Shown here: positions 9,866-16,764 of the stretch, one piece after another | How the letters are laid out: the number at the start of each line of letters is the position of its first letter | Numbering within the stretch: the stretch's first letter is position 1 | Assembly (NCBI GenBank): GCA_902788175.1 | Contig: CADAJF010000008.1 | Span: forward strand, 1 to 64,000 | Reading direction: 5' to 3' | DNA: 64,000 bases | Origin: an uncultured Bacteroidia bacterium | Lineage (GTDB): Bacteria > Bacteroidota > Bacteroidia > Bacteroidales > UBA932 | Notes under the pieces: model-generated | Seen by the model: only the letters and a program-made list of their open reading frames with translations | Told to the model about the DNA's origin: nothing | Database searches by the model: none | Made by a program: the position numbers and the translations under genes

Positions 9866-10132
9866 TTAGAGGATTGCTAAAATGTCCGACTGTTTAACGA
9901 TGAGGTACTTTTTGTTATCCACGGTGACCTCCGTACCGGCGTACTTGCCGTAAAGGACCACGTCCCCCACTTTCACTTCCATGGGTTCGTCCTTGGAGCC
10001 GGGGCCCACTGCAACGATGGCACCCTGCTGCGGTTTCTCTTTGGCATTGTCCGGGATGTAGAGGCCCCCGGCGGTCATGGTTTCGGCCTCTTTGGGCTCG
10101 ATCACCACTCTTGTTCCTAAAGGTTTGAGCAT
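9866..10132 (-). CDS. groES: Co-chaperonin GroES (Hsp10)
   Basis: An 88-aa GroES. The mobile loop region ([20 protein letters not shown]) and the conserved GTRVVIEP and [11 protein letters not shown] segments are intact and the length is normal. It caps the GroEL ring during folding. It is the first gene of the operon, about 50-60 bases downstream of the predicted transcription start. Confidence 0.98.
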   Translation of the reverse strand: MLKPLGTRVVIEPKEAETMTAGGLYIPDNAKEKPQQGAIVAVGPGSKDEPMEVKVGDVVLYGKYAGTEVTVDNKKYLIVKQSDILAIL

Positions 10133-10190
10133 GATATTGTGTTTTTTAGTGTGTTCTGCGGCGCCTTCCCGCTAAGGAAAGGCCTCCATG

Positions 10191-10210
10191 GAACATCAAC
10201 TGCCGTGCCA
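10191..10210 (-). promoter_or_regulatory. Sigma-54-like -24/-12 promoter for groES-groEL
   Basis: On the minus strand the sequence TGGCACGGCAGTTGAT fits the sigma-54 pattern TGGCAC-N5-TTGCW, except for one base in the -12 part (TTGAT). Transcription would begin about 50 bases upstream of the groES ATG. I see no good TAnnTTTG box here, which supports an alternative sigma factor. The assignment is by pattern only. Confidence 0.5.
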
Positions 10211-10221
10211 GCACCCCGCTA

Positions 10222-10236
10222 CTGACAATTTGGCAG
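10222..10236. promoter_or_regulatory. Dyad operator candidate upstream of groES
   Basis: CTGACAATTTGGCAG is an imperfect inverted repeat (CTGaCA / TGgCAG arms) lying 11 bases upstream of the -24 element. Its place fits a heat-shock regulator or activator site. No CIRCE element (the HrcA site) is seen. The regulator is unknown. Confidence 0.4.
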
Positions 10237-10286
10237 GACACCCCCGGCACAGTCATCCCGTCACGGCTCTCCCCGACACTCCCCCC

Positions 10287-10445
10287 GTCATGCCCGGCCC
10301 CGACCGGCCATCTTTGGCATGCCTCCGGGGGCAAAACCGGGCTCTGGCGCCCCCCGACGTGACAATTCCGCGGCTCCGGGGGCAAAATCGGCCCTCAGTG
10401 CCCCCCGACACAGCCCTCCTCCCCGTCATGGCCGGCGCTGACCAG
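10287..10445 (-). repeat. Composite repeat, second copy (inverted, two 51-bp units)
   Basis: The same element as at 4746-4985 in the opposite direction. A REP-like palindrome (GTCATGCCCGGCCCCGACC plus mirrored half, 10287-10315) is followed by two tandem units with cores CTCCGGGGGCAAAA and GCCCCCCGAC. A second, diverged palindrome (GTCATGGCCGGCGCTGACC, 10425-10443) closes it. It lies between the groES promoter and the next palindrome and is not coding. Confidence 0.82.
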
Positions 10446-10497
10446 CCCGAAGCCACACGCGCTGATACGTAAACAATTGAGAATGAGACCGTTCTGG

Positions 10498-10530
10498 AAA
10501 TCAATCGGCGCAAAATGCAACGATTGATTT
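10498..10530. repeat. 33-bp palindrome, copy 1
   Basis: Arms AAATCAATCGGCGCA and TGCAACGATTGATTT around a 3-base centre, with 13 of 15 positions paired. A near-identical, perfect version lies at 36614-36646. Here it sits between divergent operons (groES and the GH13 gene), so it cannot be a terminator for either. A protein-binding site or a small repeated element is more likely. Confidence 0.65.
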
Positions 10531-10709
10531 GTGGAAACGGCTGTGGTTCAGGGGGTTAGGTGTTGCGGGCGGTTGGCTGATTTTGCGTACGGTCGGGCCC
10601 TGGTTGTGCCGTTCGTCGGGGGGAGGGGGCGGCTGGTCGGGAAAAAAGGGGCATGGCGTTGGAAATGCGCGGGATTTTTCGTACAATTGTAAGATTTAAA
10701 ACGCGCAAC
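10531..10709. other. Non-coding leader before the GH13 gene, with G-runs
   Basis: This stretch shows no convincing small gene. It is strongly G-rich on the plus strand: runs of 6, 5, 3 and 4 G at 10618-10651 could form a G-quadruplex in DNA or in the leader RNA. The promoter of the downstream GH13 operon is not obvious; GTACAATTGTAAGATTTA at 10681-10698 is the most promoter-like piece. Confidence 0.35.
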
Positions 10710-12131
10710 ATGAAACGTATTCTTTTTACCCTTATGGTGGTGGCAGGAGTGCTCTCCTGCAGCAAGAAGCCTGAGCAGTATCATCCGGAGTGGACCTACA
10801 ACTCCGTGGTATATGAAGTGAACGTGCGGCAGTTCTCGCCGGAAGGCTCGTTCAAAGGGGTGGAAGCCCAGCTTCCCCGCCTCAAGGACCTGGGCGTGGA
10901 CATTCTCTGGCTGATGCCCATGTATGAGATTGGAGTAGAGGAACGTAAAGGCACCCTGGGCTCCTATTACGCCATCTCGGATTACACAAAGGTGAATCCG
11001 GAGTTCGGTACCATGGAGGACTTTGAGCAGCTGCTCAAGGCCGCCCATGCCATGGGCTTCAAGGTCATCCTGGACTGGGTGGCCAACCAGACCGCCCCGG
11101 ACCATGTGTGGATGCGGGAAAAGCCTGCGGACTTCTATGAGCGTGACGCCAACGGCAACGCCATCTGGGAATACGACTGGACAGATACCCGCAGCCTCAA
11201 CTATGAGAACCAGGCCGTGTGGGCTGCGCAGGACCAGGCCATGCGCTTCTGGCTGGAAAAAGGCGTGGACGGCTTCCGCTGCGACGCCGCCGGTGAGGTC
11301 CCCGCAGATTTCTGGTACGGGATTCTTCCCAAGATGAACGAAGACTATCCGGACATCTACCTGCTGGCAGAGGCAGAACGCGACAACCTGGCCAATCCGC
11401 AGGAAACCTTCGACGCCAACTACGCCTGGGAGCTGCATCACCTGCTCAACGGTCTGGCCCAGGGCAGCAAAACTGTAGATGACCTCAAGGACTACGTAGC
11501 CCGCGACGCCGCCCGTTTCCCCAAGGAAGCCTTCCGCCTCACCTTCACCTCCAACCACGACGAAAACTCCTGGTCCGGCACGGAATTCGAGCGGCAGGGC
11601 GCAGCCGCGGATGCCTGCGCCGTCCTGTGCTTCACGCTCCCCAACTCCCAGCCCATGATTTATACCGGGCAGGAGATTGGCCTGAGCCGCCGGCTGGCTT
11701 TCTTCGAGAAAGACCCCATCACGGACTGGAGCCCCAACGAGTACACCGCCTTCTGGAAAAAACTGGTAGAACTCAAGCACAACAATCCCGCTCTCCTAGC
11801 CGGTGAGCGCGGCGGAGACATTGTGTGGTGGGATGCCCCGGAAGGCTGGGTGGCCTTCCACCGTGAAGTGAAAGGCAATATGGTCATTGTAATAGCCAGT
11901 TTTGGCCAGGCACAGCCGCAGGAGGCCGTTTCCGCTGCATCTGAAGCCGACGGCAACCGCCCTGCCGGCGAAACGGTGGCAGAACCGTTCCGCAACCTCC
12001 AGGCCGCCCCCATTACCATGACCCTTAACCTCCTGGGAGAGTACACAGACGTTTTCAAGGGCACCGACGTAACCATCCCTGCCCAGATTACCCTGGCTCC
12101 CGGAGAGTATATGGTGCTAGTCAAGAAATAA
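10710..12131 (+). CDS. GH13 alpha-amylase family lipoprotein
   Basis: A 473-aa glycoside hydrolase of family 13 with a lipoprotein signal (GVLSC, C17), so placed on the envelope. The barrel motifs are present: region I DWVANQ, region II GFRCDAAG (nucleophile D192), region III LLAEAE (acid/base E221) and region IV TSNHDE (D284). A beta-sandwich C-domain follows from about 375. The asparagine-histidine usual at the end of region I is asparagine-glutamine here. It should cut alpha-1,4-glucan oligosaccharides. The ATG at 10710 begins the signal peptide; upstream frame is ignored. The second GH13 gene follows after 3 nt, so the two act together. Confidence 0.9.
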   Translation: MKRILFTLMVVAGVLSCSKKPEQYHPEWTYNSVVYEVNVRQFSPEGSFKGVEAQLPRLKDLGVDILWLMPMYEIGVEERKGTLGSYYAISDYTKVNPEFGTMEDFEQLLKAAHAMGFKVILDWVANQTAPDHVWMREKPADFYERDANGNAIWEYDWTDTRSLNYENQAVWAAQDQAMRFWLEKGVDGFRCDAAGEVPADFWYGILPKMNEDYPDIYLLAEAERDNLANPQETFDANYAWELHHLLNGLAQGSKTVDDLKDYVARDAARFPKEAFRLTFTSNHDENSWSGTEFERQGAAADACAVLCFTLPNSQPMIYTGQEIGLSRRLAFFEKDPITDWSPNEYTAFWKKLVELKHNNPALLAGERGGDIVWWDAPEGWVAFHREVKGNMVIVIASFGQAQPQEAVSAASEADGNRPAGETVAEPFRNLQAAPITMTLNLLGEYTDVFKGTDVTIPAQITLAPGEYMVLVKK

Positions 12132-12134
12132 AGA

Positions 12135-14117
12135 ATGAAACAGTCAGCGATTGCTTTGCTACTGCTTATGTGCGCATGCAGCCAGCCCAAAGCCTTGAGT
12201 CCGGATACCATAGAGGAAGCTACCGCCCAGATTACCCGCGTGGAGCCCCTCAGCTGGTGGACGGGCATGAAAACGGATTTGCAACTGCTGGTGCAGGGGC
12301 CTGCCATCGGCTCGTATGATGTAAGCGTATCGGGCAAAGGCCTCAGCATCAAGCAAATTCATCCCGCCGAAAGCCCCAATTACCTGCTGGTGGACATAGA
12401 GGTGGCGGCGGATGCCCGCCCCGGCACTTACTACCTGATATTCAGCAAGGAAGGACAGGCCTTCAAGTACCCCTACCTCATCCGCGAAAGGGAAAAGGGA
12501 AGCGCAGGGCGAGGCAGTTTCACCACGGCCGATATGCTCTACCTTATCATGCCGGACCGCTTTGCATCGGCCAGCGCAGAGAACGACCAAGGCTGGGCGG
12601 GGGGAAGGTATGAGGATGGGTCGGCACGGGAATGGGCGGCGCCGCAAACACCGGACATCGTGGACAGGCAAAACGCAGTGGCCCGTCACGGCGGGGACCT
12701 GCAGGGCATCATCGACCACCTGGATTACATAGCAGACCTTGGCGCCACGGCCATCTGGTGTACACCGCTGCTGCTGGACAACCAGCCGCGGGAAAGCTAC
12801 CACGGCTATGCCTGCAGCGACTACTATCACATAGACCCCCGCTTCGGGGACAACGCCCTGTACAAGGAGTTTGTGCAAAAGGCCCACGAAAAAGGCATCA
12901 AGGTGGTGATGGACATAGTCACCAACCACTGCGGCACCGCCCACTGGTGGATGGAAGACCCTCCGTTCAAGGACTGGTACCACGTGAACGAGCCCTACAT
13001 GCAAATGAACGCCCTCTTTTCCGTGTACATGGACCCGCACGCCTCCCAGCGGGACCGGGAGCGGCAGGAGAGTGGCTGGTTTGTGCCCTCCATGCCGGAC
13101 ATGAACCTGGACAATCCCTTTGTACTCAATTATTTCCAGCAGTGGGCCGTGTGGTGGATAGAGTACGCCGGACTGGACGGTCTTCGCGTAGATACCTACC
13201 CATACAATGAGCCGGAGCCCATGAGCCGCTGGTGCAAGGCCATTACTGAAGAGTATCCCGCCATGAATATCGTAGGAGAGTGCTGGGACATGAACATCCC
13301 GCAGGTAGCCTATTGGCAAAAGGACAATCCCAACCGCAACGGCTTCAACTCCAACCTGCCGTCCATCATGGATTTCCCTCTGCAGCAGGCCCTCCTGCGC
13401 GCCCTCAATGAGGAGCAGGTTTTCTGGGACGAGGGCCTCACCCGCGTCTATAGCGTCCTGGCGCAGGATTTTGCCTACCAGGACCTCACGCACATCCTTA
13501 CCTTCTTTGCCAACCACGACCACGCCCGCACCGGCGACATCCTGGGCCAGGACCCCCGCAAGATGAAACTGGCCCTGGCGCTCCTGGCCACCCTTCGCGG
13601 CATTCCGCAGCTTTATTACGGCGACGAAATGATGTTCCTGGAGCGCAAGGACTGCCCCCCGCACGACGGTGCCAAACGCATTGACTTCCCGGGCGGCTGG
13701 GCAGGTGACCCGTGCAATCTTTTCACGGCCGAAGGGCGGGCATCGGCCCCGGAAATGTATGCCACGGCGGCAGAGCTCCACGACTATACCCGTGCGCTTT
13801 TCCGCTGGCGAAAAAGCTGCAAGGCGGTGCAGGAGGGAAAGACGCTGCATTTTTTGTCCCGCCGCAACGACGGTCCGCACAATATTACGGACAATACCTA
13901 TTCCTTCTTCCGCTACACGGACACGGAAGCCGTCTTTGTCTATATCAACAACACGCAGGAGCCCCGCACCCTGGACTGGCAGCATTACCGGGAGTTTGTG
14001 GAAGGCCCTGTCACTGGTACTGAAGTACTTAGCGGAGAGCAAGTTACACTGCGTGACGGCTTTTCCGTAGCCCCTAAAAGCGCCCTGATAGTCCAGTTCC
14101 CCCGCAATAATGAATAA
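12135..14117 (+). CDS. GH13 neopullulanase/cyclomaltodextrinase-like lipoprotein
   Basis: A 660-aa enzyme with a signal peptide and lipobox near C15. Residues 30-120 form the N-terminal immunoglobulin-like domain found in cyclomaltodextrinases and neopullulanases. The catalytic barrel carries DIVTNHCG, GLRVDTYPYN (nucleophile D353), VGECWD (acid/base E382) and FANHDHAR (D462). This build is like Bacteroides SusA-type enzymes that degrade starch fragments outside or in the periplasm. No SusC/SusD transporter pair or SusR regulator lies nearby, so this is not a full starch-utilisation locus. Confidence 0.9.
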   Translation: MKQSAIALLLLMCACSQPKALSPDTIEEATAQITRVEPLSWWTGMKTDLQLLVQGPAIGSYDVSVSGKGLSIKQIHPAESPNYLLVDIEVAADARPGTYYLIFSKEGQAFKYPYLIREREKGSAGRGSFTTADMLYLIMPDRFASASAENDQGWAGGRYEDGSAREWAAPQTPDIVDRQNAVARHGGDLQGIIDHLDYIADLGATAIWCTPLLLDNQPRESYHGYACSDYYHIDPRFGDNALYKEFVQKAHEKGIKVVMDIVTNHCGTAHWWMEDPPFKDWYHVNEPYMQMNALFSVYMDPHASQRDRERQESGWFVPSMPDMNLDNPFVLNYFQQWAVWWIEYAGLDGLRVDTYPYNEPEPMSRWCKAITEEYPAMNIVGECWDMNIPQVAYWQKDNPNRNGFNSNLPSIMDFPLQQALLRALNEEQVFWDEGLTRVYSVLAQDFAYQDLTHILTFFANHDHARTGDILGQDPRKMKLALALLATLRGIPQLYYGDEMMFLERKDCPPHDGAKRIDFPGGWAGDPCNLFTAEGRASAPEMYATAAELHDYTRALFRWRKSCKAVQEGKTLHFLSRRNDGPHNITDNTYSFFRYTDTEAVFVYINNTQEPRTLDWQHYREFVEGPVTGTEVLSGEQVTLRDGFSVAPKSALIVQFPRNNE

Positions 14118-15792
14118 ACCTATGGATACAATTACCATCTACTGTGTCAACGACGGCAAGGAATACTCCCTGCCCGAAGGATCGCGCCTGTCAAGCATTG
14201 CCCCTAAAACCATCATGGGCAAGGACGGGAAGGAATATCCCGTACTCGCGGCCCTGGCGGACCATGAGCTCAAGGACCTTAACTTCCCGCTCTTTTATCC
14301 CCATAGGGTGGAGTTTATCGGCTACTGTCATCCGGAGGGCCGGCGCTGCTACCTTCGCTCGCTCAGCTTCCTGCTGCAGCGGGCCGTGCGTAAGCTTTTC
14401 CCGGAGAAGACCCTGAAAATCAACCATTCACTGCCCAGCGGCTACTATTGCAAGTTCCGCGGAGAGCACGTGGCCGATGAAGACATCATGCGCCTCCGGG
14501 AAGAAATGCGCCGCCTGGTGGCGCTGGATCTGCCTTTTACGCGAGAGAAAATGCGCTCGGAGGAGGCTACGGCCATCTTCCGGGCCCAGGGCCAGCCGCT
14601 GAAGGCAGCCCTGCAGGAGTCCCTGGGCTCCTACTTCTGCTCCGTCTATTACCTGGACGGTGTGGCCGACGATTTCTACGGCCCCCTGGTCCCCTCTACC
14701 GGCTACCTGAAGGTCTTTGACCTGATGCCTTTCCACCATGGTTTCTGCCTGCAGTACCCCTCGGACGACGACATTTCGCGCACCATCCCGCGCCAGAAGC
14801 AGAAAAAACTCACGGTCACGCTCAAGGAGTACGGCTACTGGTGCAAGGCTACCGGCGTGGTGAGCGTAGGCGCCCTGAACAAGCTGCTGCTCTCCGGAGG
14901 GGCCGTGCAGCTTATCAACCTCTGCGAGGCCCGTCAGGAGCGTTTCTACGCAGAACTGGCCAACAAAGTGGCCGCGGTGAAAGACCATGTGAAGATAGTC
15001 TTTCTGGCCGGGCCGTCTTCCAGCGGCAAGACTTCCTCCTCCCTGCGCGTGGCCCAGCAGTTGAAAGTGCTGGAGATGAACCCCAAAGTGATAGAGCTGG
15101 ACAATTACTTCGTATCACGGGAGCGTACGCCCAAGGATGCCAACGGAAACTATGACTTCGAGGCCCTGGAGGCCATGGACCTGGAACTGCTGGGTAACCA
15201 CCTCAATACCTTGCTTGCAGGCGGGGAAGTGGAACTGCCCCGCTATGACTTCAAGCAGGGCAAGCCTTTCTTCGAGGGCAAGATGATGCGCCTGGAAGAG
15301 AATGACATCCTGGTGATGGAGGGCATCCATGCGCTGGATCCTGCCATGGTTCCTTCGGTGGACCAGAGCCGCATTTACAGGATTTATGCATCGGCCCTTA
15401 CCTCCCTGAAACTGGACGAGAACTGCTGCATTTCCACCACGGACAACCGCCTGCTGCGGCGCATGGTGCGCGACAACCGCGTACGGGGCATAACCCCGGA
15501 GGAGACCCTCCAGCGCTGGCCGTCGGTCAGAAGGGGAGAGAACCACTACATCTTCCCTTTCCAGGAAAACGCCGATTCCCAGTTCAACACGGCCCTGCTG
15601 TATGAACTGCCGATGCTGCGCTACTATGCCGAACCCCTGCTGCGCCGCATCCAGCCCTCCTCGCCGGCCTACGCAGAGGCGGTGCGCCTCCTGAAGTTCC
15701 TTTCCTACATCGTCCCGCTGCAGCCGGAAGAAATTGCCGCTATCCCTCCCACCTCCATCCTCCGCGAGTTTATCGGCGGCCAAACCCTGTAG
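14110..15792 (+). CDS. Nucleoside kinase with N-terminal TGS-like region (uridine kinase family)
   Basis: A 560-aa protein. The N-terminus (about 1-65) is a TGS-like domain, the middle (70-280) resembles the second domain of threonyl-tRNA synthetase, and the C-terminal half is a uridine-kinase-like P-loop kinase (GPSSSGKT, 301-308; LDNYF; MEGIHALDP). This architecture is widespread in Bacteroidota and Firmicutes and annotated as nucleoside kinase. The true substrate is unsure. The ATG at 14110 overlaps the previous gene by 8 nt; a second ATG at 14122 would remove the overlap and is equally plausible. Confidence 0.85.
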   Translation: MNKPMDTITIYCVNDGKEYSLPEGSRLSSIAPKTIMGKDGKEYPVLAALADHELKDLNFPLFYPHRVEFIGYCHPEGRRCYLRSLSFLLQRAVRKLFPEKTLKINHSLPSGYYCKFRGEHVADEDIMRLREEMRRLVALDLPFTREKMRSEEATAIFRAQGQPLKAALQESLGSYFCSVYYLDGVADDFYGPLVPSTGYLKVFDLMPFHHGFCLQYPSDDDISRTIPRQKQKKLTVTLKEYGYWCKATGVVSVGALNKLLLSGGAVQLINLCEARQERFYAELANKVAAVKDHVKIVFLAGPSSSGKTSSSLRVAQQLKVLEMNPKVIELDNYFVSRERTPKDANGNYDFEALEAMDLELLGNHLNTLLAGGEVELPRYDFKQGKPFFEGKMMRLEENDILVMEGIHALDPAMVPSVDQSRIYRIYASALTSLKLDENCCISTTDNRLLRRMVRDNRVRGITPEETLQRWPSVRRGENHYIFPFQENADSQFNTALLYELPMLRYYAEPLLRRIQPSSPAYAEAVRLLKFLSYIVPLQPEEIAAIPPTSILREFIGGQTL

Positions 15793-15795
15793 GGC

Positions 15796-16764
15796 ATGAA
15801 CGTAGGCATCATCGCAACGGGGCATATCGCCGAGAAAGCGGCTACCACGCTGGCGGCCATGGAAGGCATGCAGTGTCTGGCGGTAGGGTCCCGCAGCCAG
15901 GAGAAGGCACAGGCTTTTGCCGCCCGTTTCGGTATACCGCGGGCCTATGGATCGTATGCACAACTTCTGGCGGATCCTGACATCCAGCTGGTGTATGTGG
16001 CTACACCCCACTCGGCCCACTTTGAAGTGACGCGGGATGCCATTCTGGCCGGGAAACCCTGCCTGGTGGAAAAGAGTTTCATGCTTAATGCCACGGAGGC
16101 GGCCACCATTCTGGCCCTCTCGCGCGAGAAAGGCGTTTTTGTGGCAGAGGCCATGTGGCCGCGCTATATGCCGGTAAGGAAGATGGGACGGGAGCTGCTG
16201 GAATCCGGCATTATCGGGGAACCGCGCATGATCAGCGCCACCATTACCTACAATGTCTCGGACAAGGAAAGGGTGCAGAAGCCGGAGCTGGGGGGCGGTG
16301 CCCTGCTGGATTTGGGCGTGTACGTGCTCAACTTCGTGCGCATGTATGCCGATTCCCCCATCGAGCGCATCAACACCACCTGCATCCGCGCCAATACGGG
16401 CGTGGATGCCACGGAAGTCATCACCATGGTGCTGGCGGACGGGACCGTGGCTTCCGTACAGGCATCGGCCTGGTGCCAGGGGGACAATGTAGGTGTGATT
16501 GCCGGTACAACGGGCTACCTCTGCTTCGACGACCTGATCCACCCTACGCACATCCGCGTGTGCCGCAAACGGCATGTGGTGGAAAAGGAGATTCCCGTTC
16601 CGCCGGAGTTCAATGGCTTTGAGCATCAGTTCCTTGCGTGCAAGGAGGCCATAGAGGCAGGGCTCATCGAAGCCCCGCAGATGTCCCACGCAGAGACCCT
16701 TTACATCATGCACCTGATGGACCGTCTCCGCGCCGAGTGGGGCGTCCGCTTCCCGGGGGAATAG
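15796..16764 (+). CDS. Gfo/Idh/MocA family oxidoreductase
   Basis: A 322-aa NAD(P)-dependent oxidoreductase. The N-terminal Rossmann fold (GIIATGHIAEKAATTL, then AVGSRSQEKAQAFA) is followed by the family's EKP-type motif, here VEKSFMLNA with Ser instead of Pro. The C-terminal alpha/beta domain contains GGGALLDLGVYVLNF. Relatives act on sugars and inositols; the substrate is not evident. It ends the four-gene plus-strand cluster with the GH13 enzymes. Its TAG stop directly abuts the stop codon of uvrA on the other strand. Confidence 0.88.
   Translation: MNVGIIATGHIAEKAATTLAAMEGMQCLAVGSRSQEKAQAFAARFGIPRAYGSYAQLLADPDIQLVYVATPHSAHFEVTRDAILAGKPCLVEKSFMLNATEAATILALSREKGVFVAEAMWPRYMPVRKMGRELLESGIIGEPRMISATITYNVSDKERVQKPELGGGALLDLGVYVLNFVRMYADSPIERINTTCIRANTGVDATEVITMVLADGTVASVQASAWCQGDNVGVIAGTTGYLCFDDLIHPTHIRVCRKRHVVEKEIPVPPEFNGFEHQFLACKEAIEAGLIEAPQMSHAETLYIMHLMDRLRAEWGVRFPGE

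Noticed and set aside
10548..11780. Open frame of about 410 codons on the minus strand opposite the first GH13 gene
   Set aside because: The plus strand shows all four GH13 motifs. The antisense product has no family match and runs through a non-coding leader.
10710..14117. A complete starch-utilisation (Sus) locus
   Set aside because: Only two GH13 lipoproteins are present; no SusC/SusD pair, SusE/F or SusR-type regulator occurs in the window.
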